DNA of 28,677 bases from JBBSEX01 sp038239345 (GTDB lineage Bacteria; Acidobacteriota; Terriglobia; Bryobacterales; Bryobacteraceae), in assembly GCA_038239345.1 (NCBI GenBank), contig JBBSEX010000036.1:1-28677 (forward strand), given 5' to 3'. Shown one piece after another: positions 1-7,130 of the stretch. The position numbers and the translations under genes were made by a program. The stretch's first letter is position 1. Each line of letters begins with the position of its first letter. The notes below the pieces were generated by a model that was not told the origin of the DNA, searched no databases, and saw only the letters and a list, made by a program, of their open reading frames with translations.

Positions 1-328
1 CGACGAGTGGAACTGTCCCTAGTTCTTTTGTCTCAGGTGAGGGGTGCAGTTCACACCTCAACTACCTAATTCTACCTGTTTCGCCGCGTTGGTAGCCGTA
101 AGTCATTGAAAACCATCCGTCGTGTCGCAATGAAAGTGAATTGGAGTGGATTTCGCCACCGATTCGAGCGTTTCCCACGACTTGTCGAGCCTTGCCGAAC
201 TAAAGATTTTGAGGCCCGGAAGCATTTGAGGGAATGATGTTTTTGGCCTAATTAATCATGAGTTTGCGAACTTCGAGGCAATCGCCGTGAACGTGGGCGG
301 CAGTTATGAATAAATTTGGGGGATAATA

Positions 329-350
329 ATCCCTTTGAATTCATAGGGAT
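329..350. repeat. Near-perfect 22-nt palindrome
   Basis: The arms ATCCCT (329-334) and AGGGAT (345-350) flank the palindrome TGAATTCA (336-343), so 20 of 22 positions are self-complementary. A further GGGAT at 320-324 could pair with the same ATCCC arm, giving two mutually exclusive small hairpins. It could be an operator or a chance dyad. No gene start lies close enough to assign a target. Confidence 0.4.
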
Positions 351-368
351 GCTTATTTCTAAAAGGTA

Positions 369-390
369 GCAGAGGTGTCTGACTCCCATT
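369..390. repeat. 22-bp direct repeat, copy 1
   Basis: This 22-bp segment, beginning GCAGAGGTGTC and ending TGACTCCCATT, recurs identically at 636-657 in the same orientation. From memory, GGTGTCTGAC-type motifs are common in REP-like repeats of several bacterial groups. That link is recollection, not a search result. Confidence 0.75.
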
Positions 391-420
391 TCAAGCATTT
401 GACTCCCATTTCAAGCATTT
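381..420. repeat. 20-bp perfect tandem duplication
   Basis: Positions 381-400 and 401-420 are identical 20-mers beginning GACTCCCATT and ending CAAGCATTT. The duplication begins inside repeat copy 1, as expected from slippage or a double end of a repeat element. Confidence 0.85.
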
Positions 421-560
421 CATGATGCCACACTAGGCCTGGGATAGGACTCTGACGCCTCCAAAACAAATACACTAAATAATGCTTTGGATCATTAAGA
501 ATGATGAAGTTGCGGATATTTTTGACGATCCCAGGCAGCAGCTACGGAACAAGAGCCCGC

Positions 561-590
561 GTGGTAGCCAAGTGCATGGAGGGTTACCAC
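561..590. repeat. Hairpin between the two 22-bp repeats
   Basis: GTGGTAGCC (561-569) pairs with GGTTACCAC (582-590) over nine positions with one G-T wobble and a 12-nt loop. It lies between the direct repeats, as stem-loops do in REP-like or MITE-like elements. It could also be incidental. Confidence 0.4.
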
Positions 591-635
591 CGTGATTTCA
601 TTGCGATACAGAACAGGACCGCTCTCTGAATAGTG

Positions 636-657
636 GCAGAGGTGTCTGACTCCCATT
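636..657. repeat. 22-bp direct repeat, copy 2
   Basis: Identical to 369-390. Its last base is the first base of the minus-strand stop codon (657-659) of the 71-residue gene. The repeat boundary therefore coincides with that gene's 3' end and may supply part of its stop. Confidence 0.75.
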
Positions 658-872
658 CAAAGACCCTCGTAGCACTTCCGCGTCTCATTACACTCGTAAT
701 CATCGGCGACCTTACCATCAGGACCCAGGCACCGCTGCGTATTCTGACACCAGAACAGCCGATCGCCGCTATGGGGAATGGTCGGATCCCACTCGGCCTG
801 GATATAGAGTCCCTTCCAACGAAGATTCAGGCAGCGATCGTCGTCCAACTGAGCGGTTCCTGCTTGTTCCAT
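657..872 (-). CDS. Small five-cysteine protein, last gene of the oxidoreductase operon
   Basis: This 71-residue protein has no recognised domain. It has cysteines at 14, 42, 48, 61 and 67, an aromatic centre around LFWCQN, and no signal peptide or membrane segment. Its ATG lies only three bases after the stop of the FAD subunit gene, so translation is very likely coupled. The opposite-strand frame here is longer but has no such context. The cysteine spacing could bind metal or form disulfides, and a role as an accessory or assembly factor of the adjacent molybdenum hydroxylase is inference from position. Its stop codon falls on the edge of a 22-bp repeat, so the C-terminus may have been reshaped by an insertion. 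Confidence 0.7.
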   Translation of the reverse strand: MEQAGTAQLDDDRCLNLRWKGLYIQAEWDPTIPHSGDRLFWCQNTQRCLGPDGKVADDYECNETRKCYEGL

Positions 873-875
873 CGT

Positions 876-1853
876 TCAGCTTTTCCCGGCAGCGGCCAAC
901 AAAGCCCGCTTCACCGAGACTTTGGCTAACTGCACCTTGTACCCGTTATCGCTGAGCGGAGTGGCGCCCGTCACGGCAGCGGCACCCACTTGCTCGGCCA
1001 CTTCTTCCGTAATCGCCTTTCCAATCAGCAGCGCTTCGGCATTCGACACTCGCCACGGGATAGGCGCTACATGTCCAAGAACAATCCGCGCCGCCGAGAC
1101 GTTCGAACCACTCATCGTTAACGATACCGATGCGGTCGTCAGCGGCCAGTCGATGGCATCGCGATGGCGAACTTCGTAAGTCGCGCTCTTCGCTCCCCGC
1201 GCGGCCGGAATCTCGATCGCACTGACAATCTCATTCGGCTGAAGGGCAATCTCCCGAACGTCGGCGCTCTGTGGGGCGACAAAAAACTTCTCCGCCATCA
1301 CCGTGCGTTTACCGGACGCCGAAACAAGTGTCATCGAAGCTCCCAGCGCGATCAACGCCGGACCCAGGCTCGATGCGCTCACGAAATACGCAGGACCGCC
1401 GCCAAAAATCGCATGATAACGATTTTCGCCGCCCGGCACCAGGCTCTTGCCGTCTTTCATACCAAGCAGCCCGAAGCCGTTACGGTAATACCAGCATCGT
1501 GGCCGTTGGCAGATATCGCCGCCCACCGTACCCATATTGCGGATCTGCGGACTGGCGACACCTAATGCAGCCATCGTCAGAGCAGGATAATCCGCTCGGA
1601 TCAGCGGATTGGTGGCCAATTCGTCCAGGGTCGTTGTCGCACCAATCATAATCCCGCTATCGGTCTTGCGAACACCGCCGAGTTCTTGAATGTTCTTGAT
1701 GTTCACCACGCGTTTCGGCGAAGCAACATAGTCTTTCATCAGGCTGATCAGGTCCGTCCCGCCAGCCAGTACTTCCGCCTCGCCCCATTTCGCTCCCAGA
1801 AGCGAAGTGGCTTCCTTCAGCGTGTTAGGACTCGCGTATTCGAAGGCTTCCAT
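876..1853 (-). CDS. FAD-binding subunit of xanthine-dehydrogenase-family oxidoreductase
   Basis: This is the medium subunit (325 residues) of a molybdenum hydroxylase. It carries electrons through FAD between the iron-sulfur subunit and the final acceptor. The FAD-binding signature AGGTDL is at residues 30-35, and the second flavin-contact segment QIRNMGTVGGD is at 103-113, followed by the CO-dehydrogenase flavoprotein C-terminal fold. After CQRPRC (C115, C120) comes a loop that in the PaoB/YagS type, as I remember it, supplies cysteines for an extra 4Fe-4S cluster. Here the later cysteines are absent. The start ATG overlaps the large-subunit stop by one base (TAATG). Family membership is secure; the substrate cannot be read from this subunit. 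Confidence 0.93.
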   Translation of the reverse strand: MEAFEYASPNTLKEATSLLGAKWGEAEVLAGGTDLISLMKDYVASPKRVVNIKNIQELGGVRKTDSGIMIGATTTLDELATNPLIRADYPALTMAALGVASPQIRNMGTVGGDICQRPRCWYYRNGFGLLGMKDGKSLVPGGENRYHAIFGGGPAYFVSASSLGPALIALGASMTLVSASGKRTVMAEKFFVAPQSADVREIALQPNEIVSAIEIPAARGAKSATYEVRHRDAIDWPLTTASVSLTMSGSNVSAARIVLGHVAPIPWRVSNAEALLIGKAITEEVAEQVGAAAVTGATPLSDNGYKVQLAKVSVKRALLAAAGKS

Positions 1854-4000
1854 TACGCATTTCTCCTGTTCTCAAGAGCAGCCAGCACACGATTCGGAGT
1901 TAACGGCACCATCGGCACGCGGACGCCGATCGCATTGGCGACAGCATTGGCGATCGCCGCCACTCCGCTAATTGCCGGCGGCTCGCCAAGCCCGATAATT
2001 CCTCGCTTGTCATTTTCCGGGGTTATGTCCAAGTGCACCAGGATTTCGCCGATATCGGAAATCCCAGAGAGCTTATAGAATTCCATGTCGGCGTTCAAAA
2101 CTTTACCCACCTGCTGATCGACAATCCGTTCTTCCATCAGCGCGGCGCAAGTGCTCATGATGCAGGCGCCTAACACTTGACTCTCCGCCGTTTTGGGATT
2201 CACGATCAAGCCGCAATCCTGGACGGCGACCATGCGGTTCATCCGCACCACGCCGGTTTCAATGTCAACCGAAACATCGGCCATCTGTACGCCGCTTGCG
2301 CCCTGGTTGATCAACCCTTCCTTCGGAGCGTTGCGGCCCACGTTTACGCCCAGTTCAGAAATCGTATTCACGCCGAGTTTCCGGCAGGCCATGGCCCAGG
2401 TGACACTCTTCGAAGAATCGCCCTTCACTTGAATGCGCCCCTCAACCGCCTCCAGTTGATCGGGCGTGGAACCGATCGACGGCGCCACGATTTCAAACAA
2501 CTTATCGAGCGCGTTTACCGATGCTTTGCGCGTCGAAACAGAAACTCCGCCGACGGTAGTGGATCCCCCTGATGAGCCTGACACAGGCAATGCCGAGTCC
2601 CCAATATTGACCTTGATGGCATCGACCGGCAACCCCAGGGTTTCGGCGGCGATCATCGCAATAATCGTTCGCGTTCCCGTTCCCAGATCCTGACTGGCGA
2701 GCGACATCTGGACGCTGCCGTCGGGATGAATCTCCGCTCGGCATTGGCTATCGTGACCCAAGCCGCCCCATGTGGCCACTCCAATTCCCAGCCCGCGCTT
2801 AATAGTTCCCTTGGTGGAGTCGCCCCGTACATGCCCGAACTTCCCCCACTCGATCAACTCGCCGGCTTTCTCCAACTGGCTTTTGTATACCGCCGGCCGG
2901 TTAGTTAGCTCGACATTTTTAAGGAAGAACGCTAGCGAATCCATTTTCAATTTCGCCGCGAGGTCTTCAAAAGCGGAGCAAGTCAGATAGGAAATCTGCG
3001 GATGATTCGGCGCGCGCCACGCCCGGGCGCCACCTGTATTCAAGCTCACCGCCGTGTGGTTAATGCGCCGATTTTCCACCTTGCGAAAAACATAGGGGAA
3101 AAGATCCGCGTTCAGACCGCCGCCCGCCATCCCCCCGCTAGCCCATGTTTCCGATTGCCACGCTGTAATGGAACCATCTTTCTTCGCGGCCACTTTAATC
3201 TTGCCGAAGACCGAAGGACGGTTCCCGCCGATCATCAATTCCGTGCTCCGCTCCAGGAAAAGCTTTACCGGTTTGCCGCCGCTTGCCTTGGACAATCGCG
3301 CGCATTCCGAGCCCCATACATCCGCTGGAAACTTGCTCCCGAAACCGCCACCCATGTAGTCCATATGGACGTGAATATCGGTGACAGGAATTTTCAGGCT
3401 GCGAGCCAGATCGCCGCCGATTGTGCTCACGCTCTGTGTCGACGGCCAAAATTCCAGTTTCTCGCCCCAGGCGATCGTCTGTCCGTGAGGCTCCAGACAG
3501 CAGTGGCTGATTACCGGGATAGCGTAAAATCCTTCCGATACGGCGTCGGCATCCTGGAAGGCTTTGTCGGGATCGCCAGTAACTTGCTCGCCCGCGGGCT
3601 TCGCTCGATTTCCCGTTTTCGCCAGGTTATCTTCGCGCACAAAATGCGGCAGCATTTCGTATTCGATCTTGATTTTACGCACCGCGTCGCGAGCGATCTC
3701 TTCACTACTGGCCGCGGCAACCGCGATCTCCATGCCTTCCCACTGCACTTCTTCGCCGGCCTTCGTGATAACGCGAACGGCGGTGACTCCAGGCAAACGC
3801 TCCGCCTCGCTGATATCGATACTCTTGATCCGGGCATGGGCATACGGGGAAGTCAGCAGCACTGCGTACAACAACCCGGGCGGTTTAATATCGGAGTTGT
3901 ATTTCGCTTTCCCGCTCGCCTTTACGATTCCATCCAAGCGTGTGTAGGACTTTCCCATCACTCGCCGTTGTTCCATCGGCGGCCAATTGTAATTAGGCAT
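1853..4000 (-). CDS. Molybdopterin-binding catalytic subunit, xanthine dehydrogenase family
   Basis: This is the large subunit (715 residues), which holds the molybdenum cofactor and hydroxylates an aldehyde or heterocyclic substrate. An N-terminal a/b hammerhead domain is followed by the two Mo-binding domains. Visible cofactor motifs are GGGFGSK (217-223), GARAWRAPNHPQ (324-335) and the catalytic-glutamate motif GLGEPP near the C-terminus (Glu about 673). Its length resembles the roughly 730-residue PaoC type rather than the longer CoxL. It has no signal peptide and would be exported folded, carried by the Tat signal of the small subunit. Its ATG overlaps the small-subunit stop by eight bases. 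Aldehyde oxidation is the likeliest activity by analogy, but it is not proved by sequence. Confidence 0.95.
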   Translation of the reverse strand: MPNYNWPPMEQRRVMGKSYTRLDGIVKASGKAKYNSDIKPPGLLYAVLLTSPYAHARIKSIDISEAERLPGVTAVRVITKAGEEVQWEGMEIAVAAASSEEIARDAVRKIKIEYEMLPHFVREDNLAKTGNRAKPAGEQVTGDPDKAFQDADAVSEGFYAIPVISHCCLEPHGQTIAWGEKLEFWPSTQSVSTIGGDLARSLKIPVTDIHVHMDYMGGGFGSKFPADVWGSECARLSKASGGKPVKLFLERSTELMIGGNRPSVFGKIKVAAKKDGSITAWQSETWASGGMAGGGLNADLFPYVFRKVENRRINHTAVSLNTGGARAWRAPNHPQISYLTCSAFEDLAAKLKMDSLAFFLKNVELTNRPAVYKSQLEKAGELIEWGKFGHVRGDSTKGTIKRGLGIGVATWGGLGHDSQCRAEIHPDGSVQMSLASQDLGTGTRTIIAMIAAETLGLPVDAIKVNIGDSALPVSGSSGGSTTVGGVSVSTRKASVNALDKLFEIVAPSIGSTPDQLEAVEGRIQVKGDSSKSVTWAMACRKLGVNTISELGVNVGRNAPKEGLINQGASGVQMADVSVDIETGVVRMNRMVAVQDCGLIVNPKTAESQVLGACIMSTCAALMEERIVDQQVGKVLNADMEFYKLSGISDIGEILVHLDITPENDKRGIIGLGEPPAISGVAAIANAVANAIGVRVPMVPLTPNRVLAALENRRNA

Positions 4001-4643
4001 TGTGCCCTCCGTTCAGATTCTTGGCGGCTTCCAGAACGGCCTTGCGAATACCCACATAGGTACCGCAGCGGCAGAGATTTCCACCCAAGCCATGCTTCAC
4101 CTGCTCATAGGTTGGATTCGGGTTCCGGTCAAGAAAGCCCTTGGACGCCATCACGAACCCCGGAGTGCAATATCCACACTGTTGCGCGTCATGATCGACG
4201 AACGCCGCAACAATCGGATGCGTTTTATTGCCGCTGGACAGGCTCTCAATCGTCTGGATGTCTTTGCCTTGGGCGTCGATTGCCAGCACAGTGCAGCCGT
4301 ACACCACTTTTCCATTCATCATTACCGTGCAAGCGCCGCACGTTCCGCGATCGCAAACTCTCTTCGCGCCGGTAAGTTCCAACTGGTGGCGTAAGGTATC
4401 AAGCAGCGTGGATCTAGGTTCGACCGTAATCTTTACCGCTTTCCCATTGATCTTCAGAACGATGGGAACCAGGCCAGGGCCGGCCACTGCAATGGAAGGT
4501 TCGGCATCCGCCTCAGTCTCAGCCAGAACCCCGGTGGAAAGGACTCCAGTACCTACACCCATTCCCTGCAAAAATCCACGCCGCGAAAAGGCAGCTTTGG
4601 ATTTCGGTTTCTTGTCGTGATCGGAGGACTTCACGGACACCAT
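3993..4643 (-). CDS. Tat-exported 2Fe-2S subunit, xanthine dehydrogenase family
   Basis: This is the small subunit (216 residues), carrying two 2Fe-2S clusters that pass electrons from the molybdenum site to FAD. A twin-arginine signal SRRGFL (residues 20-25) with a short hydrophobic stretch places the complex in the periplasm. The plant-ferredoxin-like cluster uses C97, C102, C105 and C117. The helical-domain cluster uses C156, C159, C191 and C193. The signal peptide makes it PaoA/YagT-like rather than a cytoplasmic CoxS. An AGGAAAGG purine tract immediately precedes the ATG. It is the first gene of the four-gene minus-strand operon. A TATAGT box on the minus strand (4697-4702) is a possible -10 without a clear -35. 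Confidence 0.95.
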   Translation of the reverse strand: MVSVKSSDHDKKPKSKAAFSRRGFLQGMGVGTGVLSTGVLAETEADAEPSIAVAGPGLVPIVLKINGKAVKITVEPRSTLLDTLRHQLELTGAKRVCDRGTCGACTVMMNGKVVYGCTVLAIDAQGKDIQTIESLSSGNKTHPIVAAFVDHDAQQCGYCTPGFVMASKGFLDRNPNPTYEQVKHGLGGNLCRCGTYVGIRKAVLEAAKNLNGGHNA

Positions 4644-4731
4644 CCTTTCCTGAAACAGACGAGCGGACTTGCCGGACGTTTGGAATCGATGGGATGACTA
4701 TATCAGATGGGGATGACGGCGGATAGAAGTA

Positions 4732-5409
4732 TTAGCGGCTTCGATGAAATTCAAAGGTTAACGGAGCTAACTCACCGCCACCGGGGGTCGACGGCAACGC
4801 GGAGATTACGTAGGTATCACCTTCGCGAAGCTTTGCCGAATCGAGTCGCAGCGTTACCGAGTCTCCCGCTGGCCGGACATCCACTTTGGAATCGATAAGA
4901 GCGCCGGAAGCGTCGGCGAGCCTGAACTGGTAGCTAGGAGCGGGAGTAGCGGCGGCGATGTCGAACCGCACGTCGAACATCCGGGCGCCTCGCTCTACAG
5001 TCAATTGCCGATCCGTTCCGCGCGAGGGGGGTTTCAAGGCAAACTCGGGTACGGATTGGAAAGCCGTTACCTGCGAGATTTCCGTTTTCAGGCCCGGCAC
5101 AACCACCAGATATTGATAGCCGGCTAGGAATGCGAAAGCGACCGTGGCAAACGTGGGGATGAGCGAGGACGGGCGATCCCAGCCGCTGGTAAGTCCAAGC
5201 ACGACGTTCAGCCACCCACTCGATTTTTTAGTCCGTTCACCCAGTACCGCGCGGGCATTGTCCGAAAACATTGCGGCTGTCCGCAGTTCCTCGGAACAAA
5301 CGTGACAATCGAAATAGTGTTCTTCGAACGCGTCCTTCAGCGAAGGAGTTAGTTCGCCGAGCATATACTGCTCGACGGCCTGAATCTCGATGGCTTCTAT
5401 GTGATCCAA
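4732..5409 (-). CDS. Membrane anti-sigma factor with zinc-binding N-terminus
   Basis: This 225-residue protein begins with a short helical domain holding H31-x3-C35-x2-C38, the ZAS zinc motif of anti-sigma factors. A single membrane segment follows (about 83-104), then a C-terminal beta-rich domain of about 115 residues expected outside the cytoplasm. It lies 62 bases downstream of an ECF sigma gene on the same strand, the usual sigma/anti-sigma arrangement. The start codon appears to be TTG; a GAGGG sequence lies farther upstream than is ideal, so the exact start is uncertain. What signal the outer domain senses cannot be told. The gene ends only 88 bases before the oxidoreductase operon, which may be a target or may be read through. 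Confidence 0.8.
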   Translation of the reverse strand: MDHIEAIEIQAVEQYMLGELTPSLKDAFEEHYFDCHVCSEELRTAAMFSDNARAVLGERTKKSSGWLNVVLGLTSGWDRPSSLIPTFATVAFAFLAGYQYLVVVPGLKTEISQVTAFQSVPEFALKPPSRGTDRQLTVERGARMFDVRFDIAAATPAPSYQFRLADASGALIDSKVDVRPAGDSVTLRLDSAKLREGDTYVISALPSTPGGGELAPLTFEFHRSR

Positions 5410-5471
5410 CTTAATTCATACCCTCATCATTAAAGTGTAGGCAGCCCGTTGAACGTATCATTTTTTTAAGC

Positions 5472-6035
5472 TTATGCCGAATTAGTTTTTGTTAAGACCG
5501 CGCGAAAACGCGATTTCGCTCGATGGAGGAGTACCCGCAGATAGTCCCGGTCCACTTGAAACAGCTTGCACACTTCGTCTTTGTCTTTTTCTTCCAGAAA
5601 TACTAGGCGCAATAACTCGCGATCTTTTTCCGGCATATCGTCCAGGATGCGCCGCACTTGTGCCTTTCGTTCGCCGGTGACGTAGGCCTGGTCTGGAGTG
5701 ACTCCGGAATCTACCGGCTCGGCCGCATCTTCGGGAATCTGCTGATAACGGCCTTCCTGGCGGAATAGCTCCAGCAGCACATTATTGCAAACGGCATTTA
5801 CATATCTGCCAAGTCTATCGGGATGTTCAATGCTGCCGCTGTTTCGGCGCAAATTCCGTAGAACGCGAAGAAACGTGTCTTGCCGAACGTCCTCTATCAA
5901 TTGCGGGGAACGCAGACGGGTGCGCAGCTTGATGCTAAGGATTTCACCGAAATACGCACAGAAGTGCTGCTCGATGGCGGAATCGCCTTCAGCTAGCCGG
6001 CGAACGTATTCTTCGTTGAATTGATGAGCGTCCAC
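5472..6035 (-). CDS. ECF-type RNA polymerase sigma factor
   Basis: This 187-residue sigma-70-family protein has region 2 around residues 20-95 (IEDVRQDTFLRVLRN) and region 4 at about 125-182 (DMPEKDRELLRLVFLE followed by a helix-turn-helix). There is no region 3, as expected of extracytoplasmic-function sigma factors. The start is GTG with AAAAGGA a few bases upstream. It is paired with the downstream anti-sigma gene, so it is presumably held inactive at the membrane until a signal is received. A TATACT box on the minus strand (6062-6067) is a candidate -10 element; no good -35 accompanies it. Confidence 0.92.
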   Translation of the reverse strand: MDAHQFNEEYVRRLAEGDSAIEQHFCAYFGEILSIKLRTRLRSPQLIEDVRQDTFLRVLRNLRRNSGSIEHPDRLGRYVNAVCNNVLLELFRQEGRYQQIPEDAAEPVDSGVTPDQAYVTGERKAQVRRILDDMPEKDRELLRLVFLEEKDKDEVCKLFQVDRDYLRVLLHRAKSRFRAVLTKTNSA

Positions 6036-6137
6036 TCGTCCTTTTCGGATTTCGTTCCAACAGTATAGCAGCGGACACCAGAAGAGTCCGGCGTTTCCAC
6101 GGCTCGCTGCCAGTGCGCGGGCATTCGAATCCAGCCA

Positions 6138-7073
6138 TTAACTGGAAGGTGGATTTAGAATATTTTTCACCTCTGGAATATCCATATCCCGTTTCGTGAT
6201 TACACGCACTGGTAAGGGCATCTCTTTGGGAGGCGTCTTGCCCTGCAATTTATCGGTGAGGCTACGCACCGCCTCATAACCAATGCGATGCGGATCCTGC
6301 ACCAACATCACGTCGATGGTGCCATCTCGCAACGCCGCCACATGCATATCGCTAGTGTCGAACGTCACCAGGCGAATCTTCCCCGATAGGCCTCGAGCCT
6401 GCACTGCCTGAATCGCTCCGATGGAGTTGGGCTCGGCGGAAGCGAACATTCCATCCAGGTCGGGGTGGGCCGTAAGAATGTTTTCAGCGGCCGCCCTGGA
6501 TTTGGAACGGTCGGCCATTCCATACTGCCGGGCCACGATCTGGATTTGGGGAAACTCCTTGGCGATTGTCGCCTCGAAGGCGATTTCCCGATCGACCGTC
6601 GATTGTCCACCCGGCTTGTGCATCAACAGAGCTACTTTGCCTTTGCCGTGCAGCAGTTTTGCCATTTCGCGCGCCGCGGTTACGCCCGCCCCTCGATTGT
6701 CGGTGGCGACGAACGTCACGTAATCCTGAAAGTTCAATCCTGAATCGAAAACCGAGATAGGGATTCCCGCCGCCGCCGCGCGCTTCACCGGTGCGACCAA
6801 AGCCGTTTCGTCCGTCGCTGAAATGGCGATCGCGTCCACATGGCGAGCGACCATTGCATCCACAATCTGGATTTGCCGCGCATAATCCGTCTCATCCTGC
6901 GGACCGTTCCAGACGATGTCCACCCCCGCTTCCCGGGCGGCATCGGTAACGCCCGCGTGAACGGACATAAAGAAGAGATGAGCGGTAGCTTTCGGGACAA
7001 CGCCGATCACCTTACGGCGATTCTGCTGGCACGACGTCAGCAAAACAAGGCTGAGGATCAAGAGGATACGCAC
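6138..7073 (-). CDS. Sugar-type periplasmic binding lipoprotein (orphan)
   Basis: This 311-residue substrate-binding protein belongs to the ribose/LacI-like Periplasmic-binding type 1 family. It has a lipoprotein signal with lipobox LTSC (Cys15), then two Rossmann-like lobes with typical segments (KVIGVVPKATAHLFF, DAIAISATDETAL, VTFVATDNRGAG, LVQDPHRIGYEAV). Members bind sugars or autoinducer-like ligands for ABC importers or for sensor kinases. No permease or ATPase gene is nearby, so its partner is elsewhere or it serves as a sensor. The start is GTG at 7073. It lies inside a perfect hairpin with the upstream SD-like sequence, so translation may be regulated by structure. It lies 57 bases after the TIGR03437 gene on the same strand. 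Confidence 0.9.
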   Translation of the reverse strand: MRILLILSLVLLTSCQQNRRKVIGVVPKATAHLFFMSVHAGVTDAAREAGVDIVWNGPQDETDYARQIQIVDAMVARHVDAIAISATDETALVAPVKRAAAAGIPISVFDSGLNFQDYVTFVATDNRGAGVTAAREMAKLLHGKGKVALLMHKPGGQSTVDREIAFEATIAKEFPQIQIVARQYGMADRSKSRAAAENILTAHPDLDGMFASAEPNSIGAIQAVQARGLSGKIRLVTFDTSDMHVAALRDGTIDVMLVQDPHRIGYEAVRSLTDKLQGKTPPKEMPLPVRVITKRDMDIPEVKNILNPPSS

Positions 7074-7100
7074 GGAGGAATACTATCACTCCTCCGTGCG
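7069..7100 (-). promoter_or_regulatory. Perfect 11-bp hairpin over the lipoprotein gene start
   Basis: CGCACGGAGGA (7069-7079) and TCCTCCGTGCG (7090-7100) are perfect inverted repeats with a 10-nt loop. On the minus-strand transcript the first arm contains a GGAGGAG Shine-Dalgarno-like sequence and the second arm contains the GTG start codon of the lipoprotein gene. No U-tract follows, so it is not a classic intrinsic terminator. A translational control stem is one reading; an attenuator between the two genes is another. Confidence 0.6.
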
Positions 7101-7130
7101 GAACCGCGCGCTTCTCAACCTAGCGAAGAA

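Larger units (their letters stand above)
1..656. other. Gene-poor region with repeat debris
   Basis: No convincing coding sequence is visible on either strand before the stop codon of the small gene at 657. The stretch is more AT-rich than the rest of the window. It contains a 9-bp imperfect hairpin (38-46 with 52-60, one mismatch), a 22-nt near-palindrome (329-350), a 20-bp tandem duplication (381-420), a second hairpin (561-590) and two copies of a 22-bp direct repeat. A 37-codon frame at 482-595 looks like a chance or decayed reading frame. The simplest reading is an intergenic region holding the remnant of a small non-autonomous or decayed mobile element. Confidence 0.6.

Noticed and set aside
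482..595. 37-codon frame in the first intergenic region
   Set aside because: Too short, with no family resemblance. An overlapping frame continues past its stop, which might mean a decayed gene but is not supportable.
633..929. 98-codon plus-strand frame overlapping the five-cysteine gene
   Set aside because: The minus-strand gene has operon context and a three-base spacing; this frame has no ribosome-binding site and crosses the FAD-subunit end.
3002..4375. Long plus-strand open frame of 457 codons opposite the oxidoreductase genes
   Set aside because: It lies antisense to two clearly homologous subunit genes, and its product is rich in Arg, His and Pro with no recognisable domain. Long antisense frames are common in GC-rich genes.
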